Assembly: GCA_964503045.1 (NCBI GenBank)
Contig: CAZCZI010000009.1
Coordinates: 62,001 to 126,000 of the forward strand
DNA: 64,000 nucleotides
Direction of reading: 5' to 3'
DNA from: CAYZJR01 sp964503045
GTDB lineage: Bacteria > Cyanobacteriota > Vampirovibrionia > Obscuribacterales > Obscuribacteraceae
The notes under the pieces were generated by a model. It made no database searches, was not told the origin of the DNA, and worked only from the letters and a program-made list of their open reading frames with translations. Positions 51,982 through 61,830 of the stretch are shown piece after piece. The position numbers and the translations under genes are program-made. Positions within the stretch are counted from its first letter, which is position 1. Each line of letters begins with the position of its first letter.

Positions 51982-53236
51982 TTAGTCCATATAATCGCGA
52001 AGTCTTCGCGATCTATTTGGATGTCGCAGTTTGCGAAGTGCCTTCGCTTCGATCTGTCTTATGCGTTCTCTGGTGACTCCGAACAACTGCCCGACTTCTT
52101 CTAGAGTCCGCTGTTTGCCGTCATCGAGACCGAATCGCAGGCGAAGCACGTCGCGCTCTCTGGAAGACAGGCTGGCCATGACTTCAATGATGTCGGCGCG
52201 AAGGAGCTCTTGCGTGACCGAATCGGCTGGAGTTTCTGCTGCACTGTCTTCGACGAAGTCGCCTACTGTGCTGTCTTCCTCTTTGCCAACCGGGGTCTCC
52301 AAAGATATTGGCTCTGACGAGATCTTCATCAGTTCCCTTAATTTGGTTACTGTAATTTCCATGGTTTCGGCAATTTCTTCTTCAGTGGGTTTTCGTCCCT
52401 TATCGTGCGCAAGTTGCCGAGTTACTTTCTTGATTCGGTTGATTGTCTCAACCATGTGTACTGGAATACGAATGATTCTTGCTTGGTCGGCAATGGCGCG
52501 TGTAACTGCCTGCCTAATCCACCATGTCGCGTATGTGCTAAATCTGTAACCGCGCTGGTAGTCAAACTTTTCAGCCGCACGAATCAAGCCTAGGTTGCCT
52601 TCTTGAATTAGATCGAGAAGCTGCATGCCGCGTCCCACATACTTCTTGGCGATGGACACGACCAATCTTAAGTTGGCTTGCACCAACTGGCGCTTTGCGA
52701 TTGCGCCGTCCGGACCGCCGATTTCGATACGGCGTGCCAACTCAATTTCTTGGTTGGCGGTGAGAAGCGAAATCGAGCCGATCTGGCGCAGGTACATGCG
52801 CACTGGATCGTATTCAGCCAATCCGCGAGCGGCCTCTTCTGCAAATTGCTCAGACGATAAAGATGGGATGTCTTCATCTTCATCTATAAAGAATGTCTCT
52901 TCACCGCCACTGCTGCTGCTGCCACCGGACCAGTCATCGCCCTCCTCATCGAAATTTTCCGATGATGCGCGCGGCTTCTCCTCTTTTTCGGCTTTTGAGG
53001 CGCGAGGAGATTCCTCTTTCTGGCGCTCTTTGGACTTGCTCTCTTCCTTCNNNNNNNNNNNNNNNNNNNNNNNNNNNNNNNNNNNNNNNNNNNNNNNNNN
53101 NNNNNNNNNNNNNNNNNNNNNNNNNNNNNNNNNNNNNNNNNNNNNNNNNNACTCCGAGTTTTCCTGCTGATAATTTTTTGCCCATCCCGGACATGGGTAA
53201 GACGTCCGCGTTACAGGGTTTATTCCACATTCTCAC
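51982..53236 (-). CDS. rpoD: RNA polymerase primary sigma factor (RpoD/SigA), N-terminus crossed by an assembly gap
   Basis: This sigma-70 factor directs RNA polymerase to housekeeping promoters. Region 1.2 (DPVRMYLRQIGSISLL), region 2 (LRLVVSIAKKYVGRGMQLLDLIQEGNLGLIRAAEKFDY, then RFSTYATWWIRQAVTRAIADQ), region 3, and region 4 (LRLRFGLDDGKQRTLEEVG, then VTRERIRQIEAKALRKLRH) are complete. The acidic and Lys/Glu-rich stretch before region 1.2 reaches the 100-N gap at 53051. Beyond it a basic start (MRMWNKPCNADVLPMSGMGKK) is the probable N-terminus, but the frame across the gap is unknown. Starts at 53236 or 53194 are possible. The ABC importer genes lie 69 bases upstream on the same strand. Confidence 0.93.
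53051..53150. other. Assembly gap of 100 N
   Basis: Exactly 100 N mark a gap of unknown length. It lies in the charged Lys/Glu-rich N-terminal part of the sigma factor gene, so the N-terminal region of that protein cannot be read in full. Confidence 0.98.
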
Positions 53237-53304
53237 TCAGTTGAGCCACTTTTTTCTGAAGTCTGTAAAAGTCCAACAGGTGGGGCTTTGGAGACGACGG
53301 GAGG

Positions 53305-54078
53305 TCAAGGTGCATTCCACTTCATGAGACGGCGTTCGAGCTGCTCGATAATGGCTGTAAGCCCCAGTGCGACGATGATTAGGGCAATTACCCCGCAAAA
53401 AACGGTTGCCATGTCGTAGAGTTGCGATGCCTTGACAATCATATAGCCCAGACCCTCCTCGGCCGAGATAAACTCGCCGATAAAGGCACCCAAAAGAGCC
53501 AGCCCAATGTTGAGCTTCATGGCGTTGATGACCCAGATTAGGGACGATGGAATGACCACCAGCCTGAATGTCTGCCACCGGGTGCCCCCGACCACCTGCA
53601 TCAACTTGAGGAATCGAGGCTCGACCGACATTGCTCCTTGATAGCTCTGAACGATCGCGACAGTAACGGTGGCCAGAAACGCCAGCATGATTTTTGAGAG
53701 AGTGCCGATGCCAAACCAAGAGATGATGATTGGCGCCAAAACAAAGACAGGAACGGTTGCGATGGCCGTAATGTACGGTTTGGCAATCTGAGCCACGAGT
53801 TTGGAATACCAAAGAGACAACCCGAGTGCAGCACCGATTGTGGTGCCGGCCAGGAAGCCGATGATCGCCTCCATGATTGTCACTAATGCATTGTGAAACA
53901 GTTCACCACTAGTCGTAACCCGCACTAAAGCCGCATAAACCTTTTCGGGGCTTGAGAAAATGAATTGGCGCTGTTCGTCTGAACCGGTGTAGATTTGCCA
54001 AATGATAATCAATACGATTAGCGGCAAGGGATAGAGAAACACAACCAATGGTAATCGTTGTGATTTGGAGTTTTGCAT
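53305..54078 (-). CDS. ABC importer permease (SsuC/TauC/ThiX-like)
   Basis: This 257-residue inner-membrane permease has six predicted helices. The binding-protein-dependent permease motif is present in the loop near residue 170 (EPRFLKLMQVVGGTRWQTFRLVVIPSSLIWVINAMKLNIG, the EAA-type pattern). It belongs to the nitrate/taurine/sulfonate/aromatic or pyrimidine (NMT1-type) importer group. ATG 54078 has AGGGG upstream and starts two bases after the ATPase gene ends. The longer frame to 54114 would overlap that gene without a ribosome site. It is the last gene of a three-gene importer operon. Confidence 0.9.
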   Translation of the reverse strand: MQNSKSQRLPLVVFLYPLPLIVLIIIWQIYTGSDEQRQFIFSSPEKVYAALVRVTTSGELFHNALVTIMEAIIGFLAGTTIGAALGLSLWYSKLVAQIAKPYITAIATVPVFVLAPIIISWFGIGTLSKIMLAFLATVTVAIVQSYQGAMSVEPRFLKLMQVVGGTRWQTFRLVVIPSSLIWVINAMKLNIGLALLGAFIGEFISAEEGLGYMIVKASQLYDMATVFCGVIALIIVALGLTAIIEQLERRLMKWNAP

Positions 54079-54080
54079 AC

Positions 54081-54878
54081 TTACCCCTTGATCACAGACT
54101 TGAGTTCTGACCAAATCACGCGATAGTGTTCGGCGAACTCCGGCATTCCACGCGCGTTTTCAGGCAGCCGGTTGTCGCCGATGGCAATTGGGAATTCTTT
54201 GAGAAGCTTTCCTTCACTCATGATGAACACTCGATCACCCATGGCGACGGCCTCTTCTATATCATGCGTGACGAGAAGCGCAGCCTTTCGCTGCTCTTTC
54301 ACCAATTGATAAAACTCGCTTTCCAGGCTGAGTTTTGTGTAGTAATCGAGTGCGGAAAATGGTTCATCCAGGAGCAAGAGGTTTGGATCGAACATCAAAG
54401 TTTGAATAATGCTTGTTCGTTGTCTCATGCCGCCAGAGAGCTGTGCTGGATACTTCTTGAGTATCGTTTCGCTGAGATGGAAGGTCTTGAGATACTCACT
54501 GATACGCCCTTTGGCAGCGGCTTTCGCAGTTTTATTCATCTCGGCGGCGAGCATGAGATTGCTTTCGACTGTTCTCCAAGGAAACAGTGCATCGTTCTGA
54601 AATATGTAACCGATCTTTTGTAGTTGCTGTCCGCTCGCACTTGCGTGGCGAATATCGATTGCCCCTTTGTTGGGTTTGAGAAGCCCTGCAATCAAGTTGA
54701 GCAGGGTTGTTTTTCCGCAGCCGCTGGCGCCGAGAATGCACAAGATCTCGCCTTGAGAGATGTTGAGCGACAGATCGGAAACGGTTGGTTTTACTGTTCC
54801 CGAGCCTGATTCGCCGAAGGAAAACGACAGACCTTCGATCGACAATAAACAATCGTCGGATGCCGCCATATCCGTCAT
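54081..54878 (-). CDS. ABC importer ATP-binding protein (SsuB/TauB-like)
   Basis: The 265-residue ATPase powers the importer. The Walker A motif GASGCGKTT, the Q-loop IFQNDALFPWRT, the signature LSGGMRQR and Walker B LLLLDEPFSALD are all intact, with the H-loop in VTHDIEEAV. ATG 54878 overlaps the stop of the binding-protein gene by four bases (ATGA), so the three proteins should be translated together. The substrate cannot be read from the ATPase. SsuB, TauB and the pyrimidine-type ATPases are equally near. Confidence 0.93.
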   Translation of the reverse strand: MTDMAASDDCLLSIEGLSFSFGESGSGTVKPTVSDLSLNISQGEILCILGASGCGKTTLLNLIAGLLKPNKGAIDIRHASASGQQLQKIGYIFQNDALFPWRTVESNLMLAAEMNKTAKAAAKGRISEYLKTFHLSETILKKYPAQLSGGMRQRTSIIQTLMFDPNLLLLDEPFSALDYYTKLSLESEFYQLVKEQRKAALLVTHDIEEAVAMGDRVFIMSEGKLLKEFPIAIGDNRLPENARGMPEFAEHYRVIWSELKSVIKG

Positions 54879-55978
54879 GGCTTTTTCGGTGTACCGGATT
54901 TGGCTGCTGGCGTCGCTGAACTGGATTTGCTTGCCGGCGTCGATGCAGTTGCCGTTGGAGGCGATGGCTTTGCTGCTGGCGCCATTGCCTTGGCTGCTTT
55001 CTCTGCGAATCGCATATCAACGTTTTCTGCGAAACTTCCAGAACTCTTCAAATCACCAATTTCTTTGCGGAGTCCGATTGCGTTATTCCAAGCCTTTTCA
55101 GACAAAACAGGCGATTGAGGAATGGTGCCTTCCTTTATCAAGTGCGTGAGAGCCTCGCGTACCACTGGCTCCGCCACTTCGGGAAACTCTGCTTTTGCTA
55201 CTGCTAACGCGCCTTCGTAATCGGATTGAATGAAGCTCATAGCTCGTGTCAGTGCATTGACTGCTTTTTGAATGTCATCAGGATTACTCTTCAAATAGCC
55301 ATCAGATACGGTGAGCCCAGTAAAAGCAAAATCACCTAGTACCTTTGCGGGAGAATAGACGATATGCCCTTTTTCGTGTGTGGCAATAGATACGATTGGT
55401 TCGATATCCAATGCCAAGTCTGCCTGCTTTGCTTTGAGCATTGCCAACAATGTTCCAAACATTCCTTGCACAATCTTTGCATCTACTGGTTTACCGTTGT
55501 TTTGCAAAACGCGCTTCATCACGGCGTAGCTGGTTGAAGGTGCAGTGTAAGTGGCGACGCGCAGTCCCTTGAATCCTGCTGGATCGTCGATTTTCTTTAT
55601 GTCGTCGCGAAAGGTCACAACCCAAAACGGCACTCCGCGGACAACGCCGGCTACAACCTTACCGCCCTGACCGCGCTCTCTGGCGATGGCTGTGAAAGTG
55701 GGATCTGATACTCCAAACTGGGCGTTTCCGGTGACCACCGCAGTGAATGTTTTTTCGTCTCCGCCTGTGCTGACTAGTTTTACTTCGAGTCCCTCATCCT
55801 TGAAGTATCCCTTCTTCACAGCGACATAAAGAGGCATATAGAGGAATACGTGCCCGAACTGTGCAATCGTGATGTTTTTTGTTTTCTTGGCTGGCTGAGC
55901 GCCGGCGGGCGCACAAACTGCAAACATTGAGCCAGTTACGCATGCGGTTGCCAGCAAAATCGAAAGTACCCTTGTCAT
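54875..55978 (-). CDS. ABC importer substrate-binding protein (NMT1/SsuA/TauA-like)
   Basis: This 367-residue binding protein has a signal peptide (MTRVLSILLATACVTGSMFAVCAPAGAQ). The mature domain shows the family blocks ITIAQFGHVFLYMPLYVAVKKGYFKDEGL, GNAQFGVSDP, and GLRVATYTAPSTSYAVMKRVL. The ligand may be an alkyl-sulfonate, nitrate-like ion or thiamine precursor; no riboswitch is seen upstream that would decide. The C-terminal 40 residues form an Ala/Pro/Ser-rich tail (AKAMAPAAKPSPPTATAS), which most relatives lack. ATG 55978 has AAGGAG five bases before it; the longer frame to 56065 is ignored. Confidence 0.88.
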   Translation of the reverse strand: MTRVLSILLATACVTGSMFAVCAPAGAQPAKKTKNITIAQFGHVFLYMPLYVAVKKGYFKDEGLEVKLVSTGGDEKTFTAVVTGNAQFGVSDPTFTAIARERGQGGKVVAGVVRGVPFWVVTFRDDIKKIDDPAGFKGLRVATYTAPSTSYAVMKRVLQNNGKPVDAKIVQGMFGTLLAMLKAKQADLALDIEPIVSIATHEKGHIVYSPAKVLGDFAFTGLTVSDGYLKSNPDDIQKAVNALTRAMSFIQSDYEGALAVAKAEFPEVAEPVVREALTHLIKEGTIPQSPVLSEKAWNNAIGLRKEIGDLKSSGSFAENVDMRFAEKAAKAMAPAAKPSPPTATASTPASKSSSATPAAKSGTPKKP

Positions 55979-56027
55979 CACGGCTCCTTCTTTCAAAACG
56001 CCGTAATAATGATTGCACACTCTCGGG

Positions 56028-56939
56028 TTAATCTTTGTCTGCGCGGTCTCGATCTTTGGCTGCAAGATCCTTGCGCCCCATCAAATCGTAGACTTTGGCT
56101 CTTTCTCTCAATATTGACGGCGTCGGCAGAAACTCATAAGCCTTGGAGTAGTCGGCGGCGGCTTCTATGTATTTTTTCTGCTTGGTGTAGACACGTGCGC
56201 GCATCTGATAGCTTGTATCGTCTTCCGGATTCTTCTTGATCAACTCTGAAATCAGCTTCACTGCTTCGTCAAAACGATTCAATTGTTCATAACATTTGAC
56301 TTCGCGATAGACGACTGTGTCTTCATAGTCCTCTTTGAGAATCTCCTTATAGTCAGCGATCGCGCGTTCGTACTGTTTTGAATTTTCAAGAATCGAAGCC
56401 TTCGACAATAAGATCTTCCGTCGGTGTTTACCCGTGACGTGCTTAAGGGCTTGTTCGATGTCTGCAAGAGCTTCCTTGTCTCTTTTCATTGAATTGTAGG
56501 CGTGAGCACGCTCTTCGTATGCACCTAAATCTGGAGTTTTTGCGTGCAAGGCCTTCGTGGCCATCTCAATTGCCTTGGGGAAGTTTCCTTGCGCTGAATA
56601 CCATTCGGAGTATTGTGTATAAGTCTTACCGAACCCTGGGTCTACTTCTACTGCGTGTTTCAAGCATTGTTCGGCTTTTTCGAAACCGGTTCGCAAATTG
56701 TCGGGATCATTGGAGTAAGCCTTTGCAAGCCAGACAAACAGCATCGGCTCTTTTGGATACTTCTTGATCATGGCTCGCAACGCGGGGCGGGCTACGGTGT
56801 AGTTAGCAGCGTCCATCAAACGAGATAATTCATCGAACTCGTTGGCAGAGGACTTCGCACAAAAAGACAAAGTGATGACGAGCGACAGAAAAGTTGCTCC
56901 CCCAACATTGAGCGATCGTGATTTCGGAAAATCAGACAT
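56028..56939 (-). CDS. Exported TPR protein
   Basis: From ATG 56939 this has 303 residues. A hydrophobic N-terminus (VGGATFLSLVITLSFCAKSSA) at residues about 13-33 looks like a signal peptide. At least seven TPR units follow, seen in PMLFVWLAKAYSNDPDNLRTGFEKAEQCL, KTYTQYSEWYSAQGNFPKAIEMATKAL, and LSKASILENSKQYERAIADYKEILK. It lies 49 bases upstream of the importer binding-protein gene on the same strand and may be cotranscribed with it. A scaffold role in the periplasm is likely. Confidence 0.82.
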   Translation of the reverse strand: MSDFPKSRSLNVGGATFLSLVITLSFCAKSSANEFDELSRLMDAANYTVARPALRAMIKKYPKEPMLFVWLAKAYSNDPDNLRTGFEKAEQCLKHAVEVDPGFGKTYTQYSEWYSAQGNFPKAIEMATKALHAKTPDLGAYEERAHAYNSMKRDKEALADIEQALKHVTGKHRRKILLSKASILENSKQYERAIADYKEILKEDYEDTVVYREVKCYEQLNRFDEAVKLISELIKKNPEDDTSYQMRARVYTKQKKYIEAAADYSKAYEFLPTPSILRERAKVYDLMGRKDLAAKDRDRADKD

Positions 56940-57001
56940 GTTCGATAAGTAAACCACCCACACTAATGAGCATAGCAAAATGTGGTTATCAAACTGTGAT
57001 C

Positions 57002-60000
57002 TTAACTCTCAATGTAATGTCGCGCTCGGGACGCCGGAGTTCTCTTCACGGGAGCGAGATCTGAGCCAAATAGCTTGAGTAGTGCGGGGATGACGATTAA
57101 TGTCAGGGTAGTCGAACTCACCATTCCGCCGAGAATGACGATGGCCAGCGGCTGTTCGAGTTCGCGGCCTGCTCCTCCCATTACTGCGATCGGCAGCACG
57201 CCCAGAGCTGCAGCCAATGCCGTCATGAGCACCGGGCTCAAGCGATCCATTGCGCTTCGCTCGATGATTTCATCGAAGTCTGCTTGCATGCGCAGGAGAT
57301 CGTTGAAGTGAGTCACCAGCATGATTCCGTTGCGAGTAGAGATTCCAAACAGGGTAATGAAACCGACAAGCGATCCGACACTCAAAACAGCGCCGGAGAA
57401 AAGTACCGCCCAGATTCCACCAACCAATGCCATGGGAAGATTTGCCATTACGAGCATCGCTGCTCTGAGCGATCTAAATGCCATGCTCAAAAGCATTACC
57501 ATGCCGATCAACGCTGCTAGTGAAAGCCAGGCCAATTGGCGTGTTGCTTGCTCCTGTGCTTCGAATTGCCCTCCATAGACGACATAATACCCCGCCGGCA
57601 GCTTCACTTCCTTTGCGATTTGTTCTCGCGCGTCTTGAATCACGCCGCCTAAGTCTCGACCCGAAACGTTTGCTTGAATCACGACTCTGCGGCTGACATT
57701 TTCATGACTGATTGTGTTTGGGCTTGTGCTTTCAGTAACATCAGCCAATGTTCCAATCGGAATCTTGATGCCGGTGGGCGTGTCGACGAGTGTTTGCTTA
57801 ATGACGTTGAGATTGTTTCTGTATTCCGGCTTAAACCATACATATAGGTCGAATGTGCGTTGACCTTCGAGAACCTGCGAAACAGTCACTCCGCGAAAAG
57901 CGGCTTCGATGGAGTCGGACAGATCCTTCACTCGCACTCCATAGCGTGCCGCGGCCTGCCGATTTACGCTTATTGAAATTTGAGGAACAGGAACGATTGG
58001 CTCAACGTGAACATCAACAGCTCCTTTAACTTTCTTCATTACACTCTCGATCTCCTTTGCTTTCTCGTGCAAAGTCGGCAAGTCGGTGCCGAAGAGTTTA
58101 ATCGCGATTGCCGCGTTGACGCCGGACAGTGCGTGATCCATTCGGTGTTGCAAGTACGATCCTGAGTCAGAAATCAGTCCGGGAACATTGGAAAACTCGT
58201 GTCGAATGTGATACAGCACATCCTTTTTGTGAGGGCTGTTTGGCTTCATGCGAATGTCAAACTCGCTAAAGTTGCTCGACCCATAGTCTTCGCCACCTTC
58301 AGCGCGCCCGGCTCTTTGGCTGGCAGCCATTATGTCGTGTTCTTTGCGAAAGTGTCCGATTAGCTCCTTTCCGATGGCAGTTGTTGTCGTGATACTTGTG
58401 CCGGGAATAGATGTTGCCACCACAATCAAGTTATTTTCATCGAAGTCTGGAAGAAATTGAGTTCCCATCACCAAAAGTGGTGTCAATGAAAAAAGGAACA
58501 ATAATGCAGAAGCGGCGAGCACAGTCTTGGGAAATTGAAGACTCAATTTTAGAATCGGTTTGTATAGGTTCTTTAGAAAGCGAATCAGCAGCGACTCTTT
58601 TGGGGGAATTCCCTTTGCGCTTCGAAGCAAGATATAGCAAAGTGCTGGAGTGACAGTGAGAGCAACCCCAAGAGAGGAAAAGAGTGCAACTAGATATGAA
58701 AGTGCAAGCGGGCTGAATATTTTACCTTCTAACCCACCCAGTGATATGACCGGAAGAAAAACCAACCCGACGATGAATGTTGCGTAAACGACGGAGCCAC
58801 GCACTTCCGATGAAGCTTCATAGACAATGCGCAATGGTGTCTTCGGACTGCCGAGCGTCTTGTTTTCTCGAAGTCTTCTATACACGTTTTCAACATCGAC
58901 GATTGCATCGTCGACAACCTCACCAATAGCGATGGCAAGGCCGCCAAGTGTCATCGTATTGATGGTGAGACCTTGATACTTTAGAAGAATAATTGCCGAG
59001 AGCAGCGACAATGGAATCGCCGTTACGGAGATAAAGGCAGCGCGCCAGTTTTGAAGAAAGGCGAAAAGGATTACGATTACAAGTACTCCTCCAAGAAGTA
59101 CTGCCTCGGAAACATTTTTGACTGCGACTTCGATGAAGTCGGCCTGTCTAAAGGTAGTGACGACTTTGACGTCGTTGGGCAGGGTGTTCTTTAATTCGTC
59201 CATCGCTTTTTCGATTGCGCGAGTTGTTTCCAGCGTATTCGCCCATGATTGCTTCATTACCGTGAGGACGATTCCCGGATGACCATCTACTATTGCATCG
59301 CCAATTTGAAATTCCGGACCGAGTTTGACGTCTGCTACATTTCTGAGCAAAACAGGTAAGCCACTTCGACTGGTAATAACTGTTTGAGCGATTTCTTCTG
59401 GTGAATTTACGCGACCCAATCCGCGTATTAGCTTCTCGCTTTCATTGGTTCTGAGTATTCCGCCTGCAGCGTTGACGTTGCTACTCCTTGCGGCGTCTGC
59501 AACTTGTGCAAGCGTTATGTCATACTGCTTGAGTTTTTCTGGATCAACGAGCACTTGATACTGTTTCACTTCTCCGCCGATGACCACGACGTTTGAAACA
59601 CCCTGTATCGACATCAGTCTCATTCTGAGAGTCCAATCAGCGAGCGTTCGCAAATCCATCAAAGAAGTGCTTCCTGTAGGATAAAGCCCTATCTTGAGGA
59701 TGTCACCGGTGGCAGTGCTAATCGGTGCCAGTATGGGTTCTTTTACGCCGCTAGGTAAATTGCTTCTCGAACTTTGCAATTTTTCAGAAACGAGTTGCCT
59801 TGCCGTGAAGACGTTGGTGCCGTCTTGAAAGATGACCGTAATCACCGATAGACCAATTGTTGAGATTGAGCGAACGACTTTGACGTTGGCTGTTCCATTC
59901 AAGCCTGACTCGAGCGGACGCGTTACCAACGATTCGACCTCTTCTGGTGCAAATCCTTGAGCTTCGGTAAGAATCACAACTTGTGTCGGCGAGAAGTCTG

Positions 60001-60118
60001 GAAAGACATCAACCGGCATGCTTTGGGTAGAAAAGATTCCTAGTACAAACCATATGATTGCTAGCACAAGGACGATCCAACGATTGCGAATTGACCACTG
60101 TATTAGTCGATTCAGCAT
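57002..60118 (-). CDS. Heavy-metal efflux RND pump (CzcA/CusA family)
   Basis: The 1038-residue inner-membrane pump should export a metal ion or related substrate by proton exchange. The N-terminus MLNRLIQWSIRNRWIVLV, PVDVFPDFSPTQVVILTEAQGFAPEEVE, and ESLVTRPLESGLNG are typical CzcA blocks. The proton-relay helix reads GGLAIAIGEVVDDAIVDVENVYRRLRE near residue 390, the form of the HME branch. Twelve membrane helices are visible in two sets of six. The start ATG lies directly against the stop of the adaptor gene, with no bases between, so the two should be coupled. Metal selectivity is not clear. Confidence 0.9.
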   Translation of the reverse strand: MLNRLIQWSIRNRWIVLVLAIIWFVLGIFSTQSMPVDVFPDFSPTQVVILTEAQGFAPEEVESLVTRPLESGLNGTANVKVVRSISTIGLSVITVIFQDGTNVFTARQLVSEKLQSSRSNLPSGVKEPILAPISTATGDILKIGLYPTGSTSLMDLRTLADWTLRMRLMSIQGVSNVVVIGGEVKQYQVLVDPEKLKQYDITLAQVADAARSSNVNAAGGILRTNESEKLIRGLGRVNSPEEIAQTVITSRSGLPVLLRNVADVKLGPEFQIGDAIVDGHPGIVLTVMKQSWANTLETTRAIEKAMDELKNTLPNDVKVVTTFRQADFIEVAVKNVSEAVLLGGVLVIVILFAFLQNWRAAFISVTAIPLSLLSAIILLKYQGLTINTMTLGGLAIAIGEVVDDAIVDVENVYRRLRENKTLGSPKTPLRIVYEASSEVRGSVVYATFIVGLVFLPVISLGGLEGKIFSPLALSYLVALFSSLGVALTVTPALCYILLRSAKGIPPKESLLIRFLKNLYKPILKLSLQFPKTVLAASALLFLFSLTPLLVMGTQFLPDFDENNLIVVATSIPGTSITTTTAIGKELIGHFRKEHDIMAASQRAGRAEGGEDYGSSNFSEFDIRMKPNSPHKKDVLYHIRHEFSNVPGLISDSGSYLQHRMDHALSGVNAAIAIKLFGTDLPTLHEKAKEIESVMKKVKGAVDVHVEPIVPVPQISISVNRQAAARYGVRVKDLSDSIEAAFRGVTVSQVLEGQRTFDLYVWFKPEYRNNLNVIKQTLVDTPTGIKIPIGTLADVTESTSPNTISHENVSRRVVIQANVSGRDLGGVIQDAREQIAKEVKLPAGYYVVYGGQFEAQEQATRQLAWLSLAALIGMVMLLSMAFRSLRAAMLVMANLPMALVGGIWAVLFSGAVLSVGSLVGFITLFGISTRNGIMLVTHFNDLLRMQADFDEIIERSAMDRLSPVLMTALAAALGVLPIAVMGGAGRELEQPLAIVILGGMVSSTTLTLIVIPALLKLFGSDLAPVKRTPASRARHYIES

Positions 60119-61597
60119 CTAATTGTCCCCTTTGCGCCCTCGCAGTTTTGCGAGCGCAATCCAGACACAAACCGCAACGAAAGCAGCGGCGATTCCGCCA
60201 AAAAATCCCATTAACATATTTGCCGGACCATTGATCGTTTGTTTGGATTCTTGCTCATGCAGAGCATGATTGCCACCATCCTCTTCCTCGTGCGATTCCG
60301 CAGGTTGTGAACCCGGCTTGAAGAGATTTTGCGCGCTGAGCTGTTTGGCACCCAAGGAAACTATGGTGTCTCCTTCTTTGAGTCCTTTGGACACTTCGAC
60401 GCCGATATCGGTAGTGAGCCCTGTTGCGATGTAAACTGGGTCGAATTTGCCGTCGTGTACTTGATAGACATAAGGGCGATCTTGATAATAGACGACTGCT
60501 GACTCGGGGATTACCAAGCCGACCTTGGCTCCGCCCCCAACGTTTATTTGCGCTGTGACAAACATTCCTGGTCTCAAGAGATGATTAGGATTTTCAACGA
60601 TGATTCGCACGTGAAGTGTCTTCGTTGATGCGTCAACAACTGACCCTACTGATGAAATCGTTCCCTTCAAAATCTGTTTGGAAGGTGTCTCAATTCTAAC
60701 TGCCTGACCCTCTTTTACCTGCGGAATTTGTTCTTGAAAAATGTCTACCATTACCCAAATCGGATTCAAGTTGACGATAGAAAACACTCGCTTGGTTGGG
60801 TCTACACGCTCTCCGAGTGAGATCGAACGAACACTTATACAACCCGTAACAGGGGCAACAATGGGTAGATTCGCGGTCACTTTACCCGACTTTATTGCCT
60901 CATCTACGGTAGCTTCCGAGATGCCCATGATTTTCAGTTGACCTTTTGCCGAATCAATTATCACTGCTCGCTGCTTCTCAACCAAGCTCACTTCTTGTGT
61001 GAGTTGCTGGCGAAGCGTGGACAATTTCACTTGTGAGGACTCATATGCATTCTTTGCTTCCTGATAATTTTTTCGTGCTGAGATACCCTCTTTTAGCAGT
61101 CCTTCTTCACGATCGAGCGTACTCTTTGCGAGTGCAACTTGATTGGTCTGCAACGTAATATCACTGTTGAATCGCGTTTGCACACGTGCAATCTCGCCAC
61201 TAAGCTTGGTGAGTTCGTTCAACAATTGTGTGAGTGTACTTGCAACTTCGATACTGTGCACAAGAGCAAGTGTCTGTCCTTTTGTGACTGTGTCACCTTG
61301 CTTTGCGTATACGGCTTTGACCTGGCCGGAGACTGGCGGATTGACGTCAAAAGATTGAGTCTCGGCTGCCTGCACCTCACCAGTTGCCTTCAATGTGTCG
61401 CTTATAACTTGCCGCTCGACTTTCGTGGTGGCTAGCGAGAGCGCTTTCTTGCTTTCTTCCGTGACAAATACCGATGTTGGTGCTCCGGATGCACCACTTG
61501 TCGCGAATGCTTTATCCTCGTCGCCGTGCGCGTTTGCGTTGGGGGCAAACAAAAGGGCTAGCAGAAACAGCAATATGAAAATGGTTCTCAAATTCAA
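60119..61597 (-). CDS. RND efflux periplasmic adaptor (CzcB/CusB family)
   Basis: This adaptor links the pump to an outer-membrane channel. The signal peptide is MNLRTIFILLFLLALLFAPNANA. A barrel-sandwich hybrid and long hairpin follow (SQVKLSTLRQQLTQEVSLVEKQRA, then SISLGERVDPTKRVFSIVNLNPIWVMVDI). The C-terminal part has HGDEDKAF at the mature start and SHEEEDGGNHALHEQ near the end, His/Asp-rich stretches that may bind metal. Unusually for this family, the end carries a membrane helix (LMGFFGGIAAAFVAVCVWIALAKL), so it would be anchored at the C-terminus. No CzcC-type channel gene is seen in the window. Confidence 0.88.
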   Translation of the reverse strand: MNLRTIFILLFLLALLFAPNANAHGDEDKAFATSGASGAPTSVFVTEESKKALSLATTKVERQVISDTLKATGEVQAAETQSFDVNPPVSGQVKAVYAKQGDTVTKGQTLALVHSIEVASTLTQLLNELTKLSGEIARVQTRFNSDITLQTNQVALAKSTLDREEGLLKEGISARKNYQEAKNAYESSQVKLSTLRQQLTQEVSLVEKQRAVIIDSAKGQLKIMGISEATVDEAIKSGKVTANLPIVAPVTGCISVRSISLGERVDPTKRVFSIVNLNPIWVMVDIFQEQIPQVKEGQAVRIETPSKQILKGTISSVGSVVDASTKTLHVRIIVENPNHLLRPGMFVTAQINVGGGAKVGLVIPESAVVYYQDRPYVYQVHDGKFDPVYIATGLTTDIGVEVSKGLKEGDTIVSLGAKQLSAQNLFKPGSQPAESHEEEDGGNHALHEQESKQTINGPANMLMGFFGGIAAAFVAVCVWIALAKLRGRKGDN

Positions 61598-61830
61598 TCA
61601 GCTCGCGGCGTTTCGGACATCTTCTATCATAGACCATAGCAGAATAAATGCAGGTGTGTCTGGTAAAACGTGCTTCACGAGCCGAATCTAGCAAATGGTT
61701 CCCGTTTTCATTTCGACTTTTTTATTGCGATGAAAGGTGAAATGTATGTCTGAAAGGGTATTGCGACTCAGGGAAAACCCTGTAGATCGCGGCTGAAGTG
61801 AGAAGCTACAACTTGACTGGGAGGTGCTCC

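Noticed and set aside
52946..53236. A 96-residue frame running through the N gap, ending in an Arg-rich sequence
   Set aside because: The part after the gap is in the wrong frame relative to the sigma factor. It appears only because N codons were read through.
53305..55978. Thiamine-precursor importer (ThiXYZ) assigned by NMT1 similarity
   Set aside because: No TPP riboswitch or thi gene is nearby, so the substrate is left open among sulfonate, nitrate and pyrimidine types.
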